From assembly GCF_030406775.1 (NCBI RefSeq), contig NZ_CP129119.1, positions 1,274,001-1,338,000 of the forward strand: a stretch of 64,000 nt of DNA. The letters run 5' to 3'. The DNA comes from Sporosarcina trichiuri. GTDB taxonomy: Bacteria > Bacillota > Bacilli > Bacillales_A > Planococcaceae. The first letter of the stretch is position 1. The number at the start of each line of letters is the position of its first letter. The translations under genes were made by a program, and so were the position numbers. The notes below the pieces were generated by a model. The model had not been told where the DNA came from, did not search any database, and was given only the letters and a program-made list of their open reading frames with translations. Below are positions 16,499-27,578 of this stretch, piece after piece.

Positions 16499-19032
16499 AC
16501 CCGCTTGACTTCCTGCATGACGAAGGCTTCGATGATGTCGCCTTCTTTGATGTCATTGAAGTTTTTGATGGTGAGTCCGCATTCGTATCCTTTCGTGACT
16601 TCCTTGGCATCATCCTTGAACCGCTTCAATGTATCAAGCTCACCTTCAAAGATCATGATGTCATCTCGGTAGATACGCACTCCGGAATCCCGGGTGATCT
16701 TGCCGTCCGTCACATAACTTCCGGCAATCGTGCCGACTTTCGAAACTTTGAACGTTTCCCTGACTTCCACTTGGCCGATCACTTTTTCTTCGAATTCAGG
16801 ATCAAGCATCCCCTTCATCGCCGCTTCGATCTCTTCCACCACTTTATAGATGACGCGGTGCAGACGGATGTCCACGCCCTCTTCTTCAGCTGCACGTTTT
16901 GCATTCGTATCCGGACGGACGTTGAAACCGATGACGATTGCATTGGATGCAGCAGCAAGTGAGATATCGGACTCGTTGATAGCGCCGGCGCCTGTGTGGA
17001 TGATTTTCACATTGACACCTTCCACGTCGATTTTCATGAGAGAGGCAGCCATTGCTTCCACTGTACCCTGAACGTCCGCTTTGACGATCAGGTTCAGTTC
17101 TTTCATTTCGCCTTCTTTCATCTGATCGAACAGGTTATCCAATGTTACGCGGGCTTTCTCCGTACGTGACTCCTGGAGCGCGTCACCTGCACGGCTTTCC
17201 CCGATCTGGCGGGCTGTCTTCTCGTCTTCGAAGACGACGAAACGGTCGCCTGCCTGAGGCACATCGCTCAGTCCCGTGATTTCCACAGGAGCTGACGGAC
17301 CGGCTTCTTTCACACGGCGGCCGACGTCATTGATCATCGCACGGACACGGCCGTACGTATTTCCGACAACGATCGGATCACCGACACGCAGTGTTCCGTC
17401 CTGGACCAGCAGGGACGCAACCGCACCGCGTCCGCGGTCCAGCTGAGCTTCGATGACTGTCCCTTTTGCACGGACTGCAGGGTCCGCTTTCAGTTCTGCA
17501 ACTTCAGAAACGAGAAGGATCATTTCGATCAGCTGATCGATCCCTTCGCCTTTCAAAGCTGAAATCGGAACAAAGATCGTATCTCCGCCCCAGTCCTCCG
17601 GCACGAGTCCATGCTCGGTCAGTTCCTGCATGACCCGGTCAGGGTTGGCTGCCGGCTTATCCATCTTGTTGACTGCAACGATGATCGGCACTTCAGCCGC
17701 TTTCGCATGGTTGATGGCCTCGACTGTCTGCGGCATGACGCCGTCATCAGCTGCGACCACGAGGATCGTGAGGTCTGTCACTTTCGCTCCGCGGGCACGC
17801 ATTGTTGTGAATGCCTCGTGTCCCGGTGTATCGAGGAATGTGATCTTCTTACCATCGGAAGTGATCTGGTAGGCACCGATATGCTGGGTGATTCCGCCCG
17901 CTTCTCCCTGTGTGACTTTCGTGTCACGGATCGAGTCGAGCAGTGTCGTTTTCCCATGATCGACGTGCCCCATGATTGTGACAACCGGCGGACGCTCCGT
18001 CATGGCAGCCTCTTTTTCTTCGGATGCTTCCCCTGCTTCAGGCTCTTCGAAGTAGATTTCGAGGTCCGTCTTGTCGATGCGGATCTCTTCTTCCACTTCC
18101 ACGCCATACTCTGCACAGATCAGTTCGATTGCGTCTTTGTCCAATTCCTGGTTGATGGTCGCCATCACACCGAGAAGGAAGAGCTTCTTGATGATCTCAG
18201 AAGGTTCTTTGCCTAACTTGTTGGCTAGTTCACCGACGGATAACGATTCATAGAACGTGATCTTCTCCGGCAGCGGCTTTTCGATTTTCGGCATCGGATT
18301 CGCCGGGCGGTGTCTGCGGCGGCCCTGGTTGATGCCCCGTGCTGGCGGACGGCCGCCGCGGCGGTTGCCTCCGCCCCCCTGGCGGTTCTGCGAGGACGGG
18401 CCCTGCCCTGTCCGCTGCTGTGATCCCTGTCCGCCTGCCGGACGATTGCCGCCCTGGCCCTGCGGACGGTTTCCGGTTTGACCTTGTGGCCGGCTGCCGG
18501 ATTGGTTCTGGTTTTGCGGGCGTGAAGAAGAACCCTGGCCTTGTGGGCGGCTGCCTCCCTGACCTTGCTGTCGGCTGCCTGTCTGACCTTGTGGACGATT
18601 GCCTGCTTGGCCTTGCTGGCGGCTGCCAGTATTCTGGCCTTGTGGACGATTGCCTGTTTGGCCCTGCTGGCGGCTGCCAGTATTCTGGCCTTGCGGGCGA
18701 TTGCCTGATTGGCCTTGCGGACGGCTGCTGCCCTGCCCCTGCGGACGGCTGCCGGATTGGCCTTGTGGACGACTGCCCTGCCCCTGCGGGCGACTGCCGT
18801 CTTTTCCTTGAGGACGGCCGCCATTCGAATTCTGCGGACGATTTGTGTTGTCCCGTCCGGATTGCGGCGATTTCGCCGAATTGAACTTCTTATCCAGCTT
18901 GTCTGCTGAGCCTGAGTCGATCATGGACATATGGTTGGTGACATTGACGTTCATCTTCCCAAGTTCCTCAATGACTTCCTTGCTCGATTTGTTCACTTTT
19001 TTCGCGTACTCATGTACTCGTATTTTCGTCAT
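16495..19032 (-). CDS. infB: Translation initiation factor IF-2
   Basis: 845-residue GTPase that brings initiator tRNA to the 30S subunit. I start at the ATG at 19032 ([20 protein letters not shown]), the family N-terminus, behind GGGGGTGGG. An IF2 N-domain (1-50) is followed by a very long Arg/Pro/Gln/Gly/Ser segment (about 64-235) built of repeated RPQGQ/RQQGQ blocks. A second IF2_N-like domain (255-310) and the GTPase (GHVDHGKT at 355-362, [12 protein letters not shown]) follow, with domains II-IV after it. The protein is some 130 residues longer than B. subtilis IF2 (716), nearly all in the repeat segment. Confidence 0.96.
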   Translation of the reverse strand: MTKIRVHEYAKKVNKSSKEVIEELGKMNVNVTNHMSMIDSGSADKLDKKFNSAKSPQSGRDNTNRPQNSNGGRPQGKDGSRPQGQGSRPQGQSGSRPQGQGSSRPQGQSGNRPQGQNTGSRQQGQTGNRPQGQNTGSRQQGQAGNRPQGQTGSRQQGQGGSRPQGQGSSSRPQNQNQSGSRPQGQTGNRPQGQGGNRPAGGQGSQQRTGQGPSSQNRQGGGGNRRGGRPPARGINQGRRRHRPANPMPKIEKPLPEKITFYESLSVGELANKLGKEPSEIIKKLFLLGVMATINQELDKDAIELICAEYGVEVEEEIRIDKTDLEIYFEEPEAGEASEEKEAAMTERPPVVTIMGHVDHGKTTLLDSIRDTKVTQGEAGGITQHIGAYQITSDGKKITFLDTPGHEAFTTMRARGAKVTDLTILVVAADDGVMPQTVEAINHAKAAEVPIIVAVNKMDKPAANPDRVMQELTEHGLVPEDWGGDTIFVPISALKGEGIDQLIEMILLVSEVAELKADPAVRAKGTVIEAQLDRGRGAVASLLVQDGTLRVGDPIVVGNTYGRVRAMINDVGRRVKEAGPSAPVEITGLSDVPQAGDRFVVFEDEKTARQIGESRAGDALQESRTEKARVTLDNLFDQMKEGEMKELNLIVKADVQGTVEAMAASLMKIDVEGVNVKIIHTGAGAINESDISLAAASNAIVIGFNVRPDTNAKRAAEEEGVDIRLHRVIYKVVEEIEAAMKGMLDPEFEEKVIGQVEVRETFKVSKVGTIAGSYVTDGKITRDSGVRIYRDDIMIFEGELDTLKRFKDDAKEVTKGYECGLTIKNFNDIKEGDIIEAFVMQEVKRV
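18328..18843. repeat. Low-complexity repeat region inside infB
   Basis: Encodes the R/P/Q/G/S-rich segment of IF2. Within it two adjacent 51-bp units (18596-18646 and 18647-18697) differ at only 4 of 51 positions, indicating a recent in-frame tandem duplication of 17 codons. Looser copies of the same motifs fill most of the rest. Confidence 0.9.
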
Positions 19033-19045
19033 TAGCCCACCCCCG

Positions 19046-19360
19046 TTATAGTTCGTTGAGGAGCCCAGACAGCTTTTTGGCAAAGCCGCTGTCTGTTACC
19101 GCGAGGACGACTCGCGACTCTTTCCCGATTGCATGCCCGAGTGATGCTCGATCCCCGAAAACATGCTTCTCAACGTTGTAGCTAGTACATTTATCTGACA
19201 CTTTCTTCTTCGTACCGTCAGATGCGTCATTAGATAGTATAACAAGTTTTGCGCGCTGGGCCCGGATCTCGGACACAGCGAGCTCTTCGCCTGTTATCAA
19301 TTTCCTTGCTCGGGCTGCAAGTCCGAGCATTTGATAAATTTTCATCTCCGCTGAAATCAT
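19046..19360 (-). CDS. ylxQ: L7Ae-family RNA-binding protein YlxQ
   Basis: 104-residue kink-turn-binding protein of the L7Ae/L30e fold, encoded between ylxR and infB in many Firmicutes. [15 protein letters not shown] at the N-terminus and [14 protein letters not shown] with TKKKV are the family landmarks. The ATG at 19360 overlaps the ylxR stop (ATGA) and follows GGAGAGAGG; a second ATG five codons on is possible. Confidence 0.9.
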   Translation of the reverse strand: MISAEMKIYQMLGLAARARKLITGEELAVSEIRAQRAKLVILSNDASDGTKKKVSDKCTSYNVEKHVFGDRASLGHAIGKESRVVLAVTDSGFAKKLSGLLNEL

Positions 19361-19638
19361 TGGATGGCCTCTCTCCGGATTGCATGCAGCAAATCTGCAT
19401 ACACTTGATCCGGAACAGCAGCACCCAGCTGTTTTTCAATGGCATGACTGGCTTTCGCCTGCTCGACAGCCGACTCGGACTTCGAGACATATGTGCCGCG
19501 GCCTGATTTTTTGCCGGTCAGATCGACGGATACTTCGCCTTCTTTTGTCCGGACAATGCGGAGCAGTTCTTTTTTCGGAAACATCTCACCAGTGGCCGCA
19601 CATTTACGCAGCGGCACTTTCCGTTTGCTGACTGCCAT
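19357..19638 (-). CDS. ylxR: YlxR, DUF448 nucleic-acid-binding protein
   Basis: 93-residue basic protein. The family signature RKCxxxGxM followed by PKKELLRIVRTKEGEV and GRGTYV is present, here as RKCAATGEMFPKKELLRIVR. In other bacteria it has been linked to regulation through RNase P or nucleoid functions; no assignment can be made here. It lies 23 bp after nusA with AGGGTG ahead of its ATG. Confidence 0.9.
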   Translation of the reverse strand: MAVSKRKVPLRKCAATGEMFPKKELLRIVRTKEGEVSVDLTGKKSGRGTYVSKSESAVEQAKASHAIEKQLGAAVPDQVYADLLHAIRREAIQ

Positions 19639-19661
19639 GCGGATGCACCCTTTCGTTCTTC

Positions 19662-20858
19662 TTATTGGTGGTCTTCGGAATACAGATCGATGGGCTCGTC
19701 ATCGGATTCAGGCTCTTCTGTATCGTAGGAATCCTCTTCCTCCGCATAGATGTCGAAATCGCCGTCCTCCAAGTATTCTTCCTCATCCGTCTCTTCTTCT
19801 TCAATACGCGGATAGATACCGAGCTCCCGGGCATCCGTTTCACTCTTGATATCGATCTTCCAGCCTGTCAGTTTAGCCGCAAGGCGGGCATTCTGTCCGC
19901 GCTTGCCGATCGCCAGCGACAGCTGGTAGTCAGGAACGACGACGGTTGTCGACCGGTCTTCCTCTTTCACCTGAACATCCAGCACTTTCGAAGGGCTCAG
20001 TGCGTTCGCTACGAAAACGACCGGATCTTCGGACCATTCGACGATGTCGATCTTTTCACCATGGAGTTCGTTGGAGATCGACTGGACACGCGCTCCGCGT
20101 GCACCGACACAGGAACCGACCGGATCGACTTCCTCGTTGGCCGTGTATACCGAAATCTTAGAGCGGTCTCCGGCTTCTCTGGCAATGGACTTGATTTCTA
20201 CGATCCCTTCGTAGATCTCCGGCACTTCCATTTCAAAAAGCCGGCGCAGCAGGCCCGGGTGCGTTCTGGAAACGAATACTTGCGGGCCGCGGGACGTCCG
20301 CTCGACCTTTGTGATATATACTTTGATGCGGTCATGCGGATTGTATGTTTCCGAAGAGATCTGTTCAGTCATCGGCAGGACGGCTTCCACTTTCCCGAGG
20401 CCTACGTAGAGGTTCCGCGCATCGAACCGCTCAACAATCCCGTTGACGATATCGTCTTCCCGGTCGATATACTCATCGTAGATCAGACCGCGTTCCGCTT
20501 CGCGGACACGCTGTGTCACGACCTGCTTGGCCGTCTGTGCTGCAATACGGCCGAAATCACGCGGTGTCACTTCCTGCTCCACGATGTCGCCGACTTCATA
20601 TGCAGGATTGATAAGCAGTGCATCTTCCAGTTCGATCTGTAGAAGATCATCCTCAACGTCATCCACGACATCTTTTCGTGAATAGACTTTGATGGTTCCC
20701 CGATCCAGGTTCAGATCCACGCGCACATTCTGCGCCTGGTTGAAATTCCGTTTGTATGCTGTTACAAGTGCGGCTTCGATTGCCTCCACGAGCACTTCCC
20801 TGGTGATTCCTTTTTGCTTTTCCAAAGCGGTTAACGCATCGAGCAGATCGCTACTCAT
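19662..20858 (-). CDS. nusA: Transcription termination/antitermination factor NusA
   Basis: 398-residue RNA polymerase-binding factor. Start at 20858 ([18 protein letters not shown]) follows AGGAGTG and matches B. subtilis NusA; upstream ATGs are not needed. It has an N-terminal RNAP-binding domain (1-125), an S1 domain (about 130-200), and two KH domains ([20 protein letters not shown], then [20 protein letters not shown]). It ends in a very acidic tail from about 350 rich in Glu, Asp and Tyr, longer than in B. subtilis (371 residues). It is the second gene of the rimP operon. Confidence 0.96.
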   Translation of the reverse strand: MSSDLLDALTALEKQKGITREVLVEAIEAALVTAYKRNFNQAQNVRVDLNLDRGTIKVYSRKDVVDDVEDDLLQIELEDALLINPAYEVGDIVEQEVTPRDFGRIAAQTAKQVVTQRVREAERGLIYDEYIDREDDIVNGIVERFDARNLYVGLGKVEAVLPMTEQISSETYNPHDRIKVYITKVERTSRGPQVFVSRTHPGLLRRLFEMEVPEIYEGIVEIKSIAREAGDRSKISVYTANEEVDPVGSCVGARGARVQSISNELHGEKIDIVEWSEDPVVFVANALSPSKVLDVQVKEEDRSTTVVVPDYQLSLAIGKRGQNARLAAKLTGWKIDIKSETDARELGIYPRIEEEETDEEEYLEDGDFDIYAEEEDSYDTEEPESDDEPIDLYSEDHQ

Positions 20859-20882
20859 CTTCATCACTCCTGATTGGTTCAA

Positions 20883-21359
20883 TTATGCCGAAAAGTCGAT
20901 TGCATACCGGGCGACAGCAATCTTGTCTTTTGCGATCCTGACAGTCAGCGTCCTTGTCTTGATGCGCACTTGGATTTCAAGCGCATCCGGCTCGTTGACT
21001 ATAAGGTGCCCTTCGAATTCTTTCATGCCCTCCACCGGCTCGTACGTCTTCACATATACGTAACGGCCGACCGCTTTTTCAAAGTCTTCTTCTTTTTTGA
21101 GCGGACGTTCCGCTCCAGGAGATGATACTTCCAAAAAGTAGTTTTGCGGAATCGGATCGGTGCGGTCCAGTTCTTCACTGAGCCGCTCGCTCACCTGTGC
21201 ACACTGATCGATATCAATATCCGCTTCCGGCGTATCGATGTAGACACGAAGGAACCAGTCCCGGCCTTCCTTCAGGAATTCGATGTCAACCAGTTCCAGC
21301 TTGAGTTCCTCGACGATGGGGAGTACAAGCTCCTCCACTTGTTCGGTTACTTTACTCAT
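20883..21359 (-). CDS. rimP: Ribosome maturation factor RimP
   Basis: 158-residue 30S maturation factor (YlxS). The conserved segments VDIEFLKEGRDWFLRVYIDTP, ISxxCxxVSR-like DIDQCAQVSERLSEELD and YFLEVSSPGAERPLKKEEDF are clear. AGGGAGGGG precedes the ATG. It is the first gene of the nusA-infB operon, with an unusual promoter-hairpin leader upstream. Confidence 0.95.
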   Translation of the reverse strand: MSKVTEQVEELVLPIVEELKLELVDIEFLKEGRDWFLRVYIDTPEADIDIDQCAQVSERLSEELDRTDPIPQNYFLEVSSPGAERPLKKEEDFEKAVGRYVYVKTYEPVEGMKEFEGHLIVNEPDALEIQVRIKTRTLTVRIAKDKIAVARYAIDFSA

Positions 21360-21413
21360 TCTGCCCCTCCCTTACTGATTGTAATTTGCTTGCACACTCA
21401 CAGTAAACAACAG

Positions 21414-21439
21414 AAAAGAGCGGGGATTCCCACTCTTTT
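21414..21439 (-). terminator. Terminator hairpin in the rimP-nusA leader (possible attenuator)
   Basis: AAAAGAG.GGG arms form an 11-bp stem with one G-T pair and a 4-base loop; on the minus strand TTTTCTGTT follows. It lies about 25 bases downstream of the best promoter and upstream of rimP, so it can act both as polC terminator and as leader attenuator. Confidence 0.75.
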
Positions 21440-21468
21440 CGCGTAAAGCTATAGCAAAAGTTAACTTC

Positions 21469-21497
21469 ATTATACCATACACCGTCCTGTGCCGCAA
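21469..21497 (-). promoter_or_regulatory. Promoter of the rimP-nusA-infB operon
   Basis: Minus-strand -35 TTGCGG (21497-21492), 17-bp spacer, extended -10 TGGTATAAT (hexamer 21474-21469). It is the strongest match in the polC-rimP gap. Confidence 0.7.
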
Positions 21498-21565
21498 ATG
21501 TTACAGCCAGACCGGTTCCTGCAGCAGGTCCGCCATGCCGCAGTTTCCGGCTGGAAGGCCGCCAA

Positions 21566-24500
21566 TCAGAACAGCGACAGCTGGTTCATCTCAGGCAGTC
21601 CTTCCAGACAGCCGAGACTGTCCATGTATTCGATGATCGTTTTGGAGACACGCCCGCGCCGCTGAAGATCTTCCTTCGACAGGAATTCCCCGTCTTCGCG
21701 GACTTCGACGATCGTCTTCGCCACGTTCGTACCGAGGGAAGGTATCGCATTGAACGGCGGTATCAGTGAATTGCCTTCGATGATGAACTCCGTGGCCGAA
21801 GATTTGTACAGGTCCGGCTTAGCGAATGTGAAGCCCCGCTCGCACATCTCGAGTGCAATTTCGAGTACTGTCACGAGACTCTTCTCTTTCGGAGACGCAT
21901 CCAGGCCTTTGTCATAGATTTCCTTGATCTGTGCTCTGATCGAAGCGGATCCTTTGATCATCGTCGCCAGATCATGGTCGGAGGCCCGGACTGTGAAGTA
22001 GGCGGCGTAGTACATGATCGGATGGTGCACTTTGAAGTAGGCGATCCGCAGCGCCATCAGTACGTAGGCCGCAGCATGGGCCTTCGGGAACATGTACTTG
22101 ATCTTTTTACAGGATGCGATATACCATGCAGGCACTTTGTTCTTTTTCATCTCTTCTTCGAACTCCGGTGTCAGCCCTTTCCCTTTCCGCACCGATTCCA
22201 TGATCTTGAAAGCGATGGCGGGCTCCAGTCCCTGGTAGATGAGATAGACCATGATATCATCCCGGCAGCCGATCACTTCGGCGAGGACACACGTTTTGTT
22301 CTGGATCAGTTCCTGGGCATTGCCGAGCCAGACGTCCGTCCCGTGGGAAAGTCCTGAAATCTGGATCAGTTCGGAGAACGTGGACGGCTTCGTCTCCTCG
22401 AGCATCTGACGGACGAAACGGGTGCCGAATTCCGGCACGCCGAGTGTGCCCGTCTTGCAGTTGATCTGCTCCTCTGTCACACCGAGTGATTCCGTTCCGC
22501 TGAACAGCGACATGACGCCCGCGTCATCCGGCGGGATCGTTTTCGGGTCGATGCCCGAAAGGTCTTCGAGCATCTTGATCATCGTCGGGTCATCGTGGCC
22601 GAGGATGTCGAGTTTCAGCAAGTTGTTGTCGATGGAGTGGAAGTCGAAGTGGGTCGTCTTCCAGCTGGACCCGACATCATCCGCAGGGTACTGGATCGGT
22701 GTGAAGTCATAGATCTCCATGTCATCCGGCACGACGATAATTCCGCCTGGGTGCTGGCCGGTGTTCCGTTTGACACCCGTGCAGCCCTGGACGAGGCGGT
22801 CGATTTCCGCACCGCGCAAGTTGATGGCGTTGTCGTTCATATAGCCGCGGACATATCCATAGGCGGTCTTCTCTGCCACGGTGCCGATCGTTCCGGCCCG
22901 GTAGACATAATCTTCCCCGAACAACTCCTTCGTGTAATTGTGGGCATGCGCCTGATATTCCCCGCTGAAGTTCAAATCGATATCCGGCACTTTGTCGCCG
23001 TTGAACCCGAGGAATGTTTCGAACGGAATATCATGTCCATCTTTGCGGTACGGGACATGGCAGGCAGGACACTCCTTGTCCGGCAGGTCGAAACCTGAGC
23101 CGACAGAACCGTCCGAGAAGAACTCCGCCTGTTTGCAGGAAGGGCACACGTAGTGCGGCGGCATCGGGTTGACTTCGGTGATCTCCATCATCGTCGCAAC
23201 AAGCGACGAACCGACAGATCCACGGGAGCCGACAAGATAGCCGTCGTCCAACGATTTCTTTACGAGCTTGTGGGAGATCAGGTAGATGACCGCGAACCCG
23301 TTGCCGATGATCGACTTCAATTCTTTCTCGATCCGGGCTTCCAGTATGTCGGGGAGGGTTTCCCCGTAGATGTCATGGGCCATCGTATACGTCAGCGACC
23401 GGACTTCCTCATCGGCTCCTTCGATATGCGGCGGATACAGATCATCTTTGATCACTTTGATATCCCCGACACGTTCGACGATGGCCAGCGGGTTATCGAT
23501 GACGATCTTCTCCGCCGTCTCCGGTCCGAGAAATGCGAATTCCTCGAGCATCTCATCGGTCGTCCTGAAATGGACTTCCGGAAGGCTGTGGCGGTTCATC
23601 GGATTGGCGCCGCCCTGTGAGCGGACAAGCACTTCCCGGTAGGCAGCATCAGTGGGATCGATATAATGCACATTCCCCGTTGCGACGACAGGCAGTCCCG
23701 TCTTTTTACCGAGCTTGATCATCTTCCGCATGATGTCTTCAAGATTCCACTCATCCCTGACCAGCTCGAGTTCAATCAGATGGCTGTAGACCGGCTTCGG
23801 ATGCAGTTCAAGATAATCGTAGAAGGACGCCGTTTCTTCGGCTTCCTCCAGCGACTTCTGCATGAGCGCCTCGAAGACCTCCCCTTTGTCACAGCCCGAG
23901 CCGACAAGCAGCCCTTTCCGATGCTTGACGAGCAGTGAACGCGGAATCCGCGGCACCCTGTAAAAGTAGTCCAGATGGGATTGGGATACAAGTCTGAACA
24001 GGTTTTTCAGTCCTTCATTACTCGTCGCAAGCAAGGTGCAATGGGAAGGGCGGGACCGTTTATAAGCATCCCCTTCACCGACGTTCTTATTGAAATCATC
24101 CAGATAGACGATGTTCTTTTCTGCCGCCTCCTGCATGAGACGGACAAACAGATGTGCTGTCGCCTCGGTATCGTAGATGGCCCGGTGGTGCTGGGTGAGC
24201 TCGATGCCGAACTTTTTCGCCAATGTATTCAGCCGGTGGTTCCGCAGATCCGGATAGAGCATCCGGGCGAGCTCCAGCGTATCGATGGCAGGATAGTTCT
24301 CCGTCTCGATGCCGGACTTCTTGCAGGATTCATAGAAGAAGCCCATATCGAATGAAGCATTGTGCGCGACGAGGACCGAATCACCGATGAAACCGATGAA
24401 GTCTTTCATGACTTCTGCCACTTCCGGTGCGTCTTTCACCATATCATCCGTAATGCCCGTCAATTCGGTCGTCGTGGAGGACAGCGGATGATGCGGGTTG

Positions 24501-25876
24501 GCAAAGCGCTCGAACCGGTCAATGATCTCGCCATTCCTCACACGGACCGCCGCAAGTTCGATCACTGTGTCGTATACAGCGGATAAACCCGTTGTCTCGA
24601 CATCGAATACAGTGTATGTATCGTCTTCCAGCAGACGGTGCTGCTCGTCGTAAACGATCGGCACGCCATCATCCACGAGATTCGCTTCCAATCCGAACAG
24701 GACTTTGATGCCGTGCTTCTTACCGGCATTGTAGGCTTCCGGGAATGCTTGTACATTCGCATGGTCGGTAATGGCGACGGCGGGGTGGCCCCATTTTGCA
24801 GCCTGTGCAACGAGTGATCCTGCAGATGAGACACCATCCATCTGGCTCAGTTTGGTATGCGCATGGAGTTCAACCCGCTTGCGGCCCTCAGGAGACTTAT
24901 CTTTCCTGACAATCGGTGCCACTTCCATAATATCCTGCGCCATCATGATCAGGTCACGGACGAATGTATCATTCTGAATACTGCCGCGTGCCCGCACCCA
25001 CTTCCCTTTCGTCAGGGCTTTCATCAGCTCCGCGTCTTCGTTGTCACGGGAGAACATTTTCACCAAGATGGAATCCGTATAATCCGTGACTTTCAGAGTC
25101 AGCAGGGACCGGCCGCTCCGCAGCTCGCGGACTTCCGCGTCAAAGACGAACCCTTCGATGGCAATCCGCCGTTCTTCGTCCTGGATTTCCTTGATGCTGA
25201 CCATCTGCTCGTCATGCCGGATCGGCGTACCAAGGGAAATAGGCCCGCTCGGTGCGTCGCCTTCTTTCTTCACGGTATCCCGCTGCTGCATCGCTTCCAG
25301 TGCTTTCTGGGCGTATGCTTCCTCCTCCGCTTTCCGTTCTTCGAAAAACGCAGCTTCAGCCTGCTGGTTCTCTTCCGGAAGATCGGACAGTGCAAATTCC
25401 GGAAAGATGCCGCTGAATCCGAATGATTCGTAAGCATCAGTGATGAGCCGGCCGTATTTGTTTTTCAGCGTGCGCTGCTGGACATCATTCACACAGCAGA
25501 CAGTTAGCTTATCCCCGGATAATTCGGGTTTACGGGCTGTCAGCGCTTCCCGGATCGGCGGTGACACCTCACCAAGCTCATCGAGCACTGCGGGCCAGTA
25601 CGACAGGATCTTCGCTGGATCTGCGGCACGGTTTCTAGCTTTGATTTGCAGCCGGATGGCGGCGATTGCAGAAAACGTCTCGATCACCCGCGTGCGGAAC
25701 AGCTGGAAGATATCAAAGGGCAGCGGATCGTCCAATGTGATGGAAAACTGCCAGACTCTCGATTTTTTATAAATGTCCACACGCTCCAGTTCAGCATGCT
25801 GGAAGTGGACGGCCACTGCGTCTTCAGTCAGGCCGGTCTGCTGCAGAAGCAGCGACAGTTTAGTTGTAGCATCCAT
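21566..25876 (-). CDS. polC: DNA polymerase III alpha subunit, PolC type
   Basis: 1436-residue replicative polymerase. Start at 25876 ([16 protein letters not shown]) has AAAGGAG upstream and gives the B. subtilis length; the frame extends 78 codons further but crosses the proS terminator. In order: N-terminal domain, OB fold (about 235-320), PHP domain split around a DnaQ-like 3'-5' exonuclease ([20 protein letters not shown]), a zinc-binding CPSC...CPAC segment, and the polymerase core with [15 protein letters not shown]. It is monocistronic or co-transcribed with proS through a terminator. Confidence 0.97.
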   Translation of the reverse strand: MDATTKLSLLLQQTGLTEDAVAVHFQHAELERVDIYKKSRVWQFSITLDDPLPFDIFQLFRTRVIETFSAIAAIRLQIKARNRAADPAKILSYWPAVLDELGEVSPPIREALTARKPELSGDKLTVCCVNDVQQRTLKNKYGRLITDAYESFGFSGIFPEFALSDLPEENQQAEAAFFEERKAEEEAYAQKALEAMQQRDTVKKEGDAPSGPISLGTPIRHDEQMVSIKEIQDEERRIAIEGFVFDAEVRELRSGRSLLTLKVTDYTDSILVKMFSRDNEDAELMKALTKGKWVRARGSIQNDTFVRDLIMMAQDIMEVAPIVRKDKSPEGRKRVELHAHTKLSQMDGVSSAGSLVAQAAKWGHPAVAITDHANVQAFPEAYNAGKKHGIKVLFGLEANLVDDGVPIVYDEQHRLLEDDTYTVFDVETTGLSAVYDTVIELAAVRVRNGEIIDRFERFANPHHPLSSTTTELTGITDDMVKDAPEVAEVMKDFIGFIGDSVLVAHNASFDMGFFYESCKKSGIETENYPAIDTLELARMLYPDLRNHRLNTLAKKFGIELTQHHRAIYDTEATAHLFVRLMQEAAEKNIVYLDDFNKNVGEGDAYKRSRPSHCTLLATSNEGLKNLFRLVSQSHLDYFYRVPRIPRSLLVKHRKGLLVGSGCDKGEVFEALMQKSLEEAEETASFYDYLELHPKPVYSHLIELELVRDEWNLEDIMRKMIKLGKKTGLPVVATGNVHYIDPTDAAYREVLVRSQGGANPMNRHSLPEVHFRTTDEMLEEFAFLGPETAEKIVIDNPLAIVERVGDIKVIKDDLYPPHIEGADEEVRSLTYTMAHDIYGETLPDILEARIEKELKSIIGNGFAVIYLISHKLVKKSLDDGYLVGSRGSVGSSLVATMMEITEVNPMPPHYVCPSCKQAEFFSDGSVGSGFDLPDKECPACHVPYRKDGHDIPFETFLGFNGDKVPDIDLNFSGEYQAHAHNYTKELFGEDYVYRAGTIGTVAEKTAYGYVRGYMNDNAINLRGAEIDRLVQGCTGVKRNTGQHPGGIIVVPDDMEIYDFTPIQYPADDVGSSWKTTHFDFHSIDNNLLKLDILGHDDPTMIKMLEDLSGIDPKTIPPDDAGVMSLFSGTESLGVTEEQINCKTGTLGVPEFGTRFVRQMLEETKPSTFSELIQISGLSHGTDVWLGNAQELIQNKTCVLAEVIGCRDDIMVYLIYQGLEPAIAFKIMESVRKGKGLTPEFEEEMKKNKVPAWYIASCKKIKYMFPKAHAAAYVLMALRIAYFKVHHPIMYYAAYFTVRASDHDLATMIKGSASIRAQIKEIYDKGLDASPKEKSLVTVLEIALEMCERGFTFAKPDLYKSSATEFIIEGNSLIPPFNAIPSLGTNVAKTIVEVREDGEFLSKEDLQRRGRVSKTIIEYMDSLGCLEGLPEMNQLSLF

Positions 25877-25893
25877 ATTTTTTCTCCTTTCCC

Positions 25894-25930
25894 GAAAAAG
25901 AAAGGGAGGGCCGTCAGACGGCCATCCCTT
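25894..25930 (-). terminator. Intrinsic terminator after proS
   Basis: AAGGGA/TCCCTT outer stem and GGCCGT/ACGGCC inner stem with one mismatch; on the minus strand TCTTTTTC follows. It starts four bases beyond the proS stop. Confidence 0.88.
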
Positions 25931-25934
25931 GTCC

Positions 25935-27536
25935 TTACCCCATCCTGAAGAATTCCTGGAGTTTTTCAGTAACTTCCTCTTTCCGCCATTGAAAATGAGT
26001 CCCCGCAGTCCGGTATGTGACTTCCACGAACCCGTCCGCGGCCCGGCCGTCCACTGCAATCTTGACAGGAACACCAAGCTGATCGGAAGTCCTCTGCTTA
26101 CTTTCCGCACTCACATGCCTGTCGTCGTACAGCACCCGGTAGCGGTAGCCTTTCATGACGGAATTCAGCTCATCGGCGAGCTGCAGCTGTGCGTCGTCGT
26201 CAGTGTCCTCAATCAGCAGGTGTATATCGTAAGGGGCGAGACGTACCGGCCATTTGAGCCCTGACTCATCACTGAAGTATTCAGCCGTCACTGCGAACAG
26301 CCGGGTGACATCGATGTAGTAATAACCGGTGGAGATCTCGAGTGACCCCTTGCCGGCAACGTCGATCGTACTGAACACCGGTTTCGGATCGAGAATCCGG
26401 GCGACTGTCACTGCTTTATGAAATGTCAGGGTGCCGTTCCCGTCAGGCGAGGGCTCCCCCTCTTTGACGAGACGCAGGTCCGCATAAGTATCAGCCGTAA
26501 AGTCCCGTTCCGGATTGACATTTTGGAGGAATGTATCCGTTTCGTTCGCACCGCACAAGCCGTTCACAACCGTCTCTACACTATAGTCCGCAATCACACG
26601 GAAACCGAACGGAAGCTGTACAGGTCCGAGTGTTTCCGACTGCACACCGAGCACTTCCTTTACGCTGCCGTCTGTCAGTCTGCAAATCGAATCGGTACCG
26701 AGAACTTTTTTCAGCTTCCATTCGTTCAGTTCACAGTCGTTTCGGATGAGCACCAGGACTGCTCCGTCATCCGTGTCATACAGGTACGACCGGATGATCC
26801 GGTCTTGGTCTATATCCAGCGATTCCGCCAGCTGCACGACATCCATGCCGCCGCCGTTTATCTTCTTGGCCGGTTTCTCCCTTACACCCGCTTCCCTTTC
26901 CTGCCGGGGAGCCTCAGCGAGTGCTGCTTTGGCTGCATACGTTCCGCTCTCATTCCGAGCGATCCATTCATCGCCGCATTCCGAGAAGGCGGTGAATTCA
27001 TACTGTTTCACACCAGCCTGCTGTTCGCTCTCCAGAATACTGAATGGGGTGCCGATCCTGTTGAAGACCGCAGAAAACACGGAGTGGAGGAGCGTCCCGT
27101 GCTCCTCCGCCTCTTTGATGTCCGTATGGAACGAATAGCCGCTCATCAGGGAGAATTCTTTTGCCGCCAGCAGACCCCTTACCGGATCGAATGAACTGTC
27201 CGGACGGATATGCTGCTTGATATGGAACATGGAGATGGGCAGCTGCTCGGACGCGATGACCTCCTTTGCGATCAGCGAAAGGAGCACCATTTCATCCGAT
27301 TTCCCTGTGGCATGCTCGAACTGTTCGTAAGGCAGGTCCACTTCCAGCACACCTGCCTGTTCCATCTCATCGCGTATCATCTGCTTCATATTAGCCAGCA
27401 CTTTCCCGGCGAGCGGAAAGTATGCGTACATCCCCTCGGAAGTCTCCTGAATATAGCCGGATTGGGTCAGCAGACGGTCCGCTGAGCAACGGTTCGATGT
27501 TTCAGCGGCAGGTATGAAAACGCCTGATTGTTTCAT
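25935..27536 (-). CDS. proS: Degenerate prolyl-tRNA synthetase homologue with intact editing domain
   Basis: 533-residue protein at the normal proS locus (between rseP and polC). N-terminus, INS editing domain (about 228-375; [49 protein letters not shown]) and anticodon-binding domain (430-533; [14 protein letters not shown]) align well with bacterial ProRS. The catalytic parts do not. The WxxSGR and TxE (GATHEE) proline/ATP-binding region is shortened and replaced by [13 protein letters not shown] (81-93). The motif 2 loop FRDE-RPRFGLLRGREF reads [19 protein letters not shown] (110-128). Motif 3 CYGIGVSR reads YYYIDVTR (405-412). The frame is open throughout, so a frameshift is unlikely. 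It may be inactive in aminoacylation and act in editing or regulation. GGGAGGCG precedes the ATG. Confidence 0.8.
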   Translation of the reverse strand: MKQSGVFIPAAETSNRCSADRLLTQSGYIQETSEGMYAYFPLAGKVLANMKQMIRDEMEQAGVLEVDLPYEQFEHATGKSDEMVLLSLIAKEVIASEQLPISMFHIKQHIRPDSSFDPVRGLLAAKEFSLMSGYSFHTDIKEAEEHGTLLHSVFSAVFNRIGTPFSILESEQQAGVKQYEFTAFSECGDEWIARNESGTYAAKAALAEAPRQEREAGVREKPAKKINGGGMDVVQLAESLDIDQDRIIRSYLYDTDDGAVLVLIRNDCELNEWKLKKVLGTDSICRLTDGSVKEVLGVQSETLGPVQLPFGFRVIADYSVETVVNGLCGANETDTFLQNVNPERDFTADTYADLRLVKEGEPSPDGNGTLTFHKAVTVARILDPKPVFSTIDVAGKGSLEISTGYYYIDVTRLFAVTAEYFSDESGLKWPVRLAPYDIHLLIEDTDDDAQLQLADELNSVMKGYRYRVLYDDRHVSAESKQRTSDQLGVPVKIAVDGRAADGFVEVTYRTAGTHFQWRKEEVTEKLQEFFRMG

Positions 27537-27578
27537 CGTGCATCGCCTCCCTCAATCCCCCAGAGGGGTACTTGTCGT

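Noticed and set aside
18596..18697. Tandem 51-bp units considered as a CRISPR or satellite element
   Set aside because: The units are adjacent without spacers and remain in frame with conserved repeats of the IF2 protein; they are coding low-complexity sequence.
27050..27300. Frameshift in proS as the cause of the missing catalytic motifs
   Set aside because: The reading frame is continuous, conserved segments flank each altered motif in the same frame, and none of the listed alternative frames contains the expected motifs.
27537..27578. T-box leader ahead of proS
   Set aside because: Only 42 bases separate rseP and proS, too little for a T-box, and no specifier or T-box sequence is visible.
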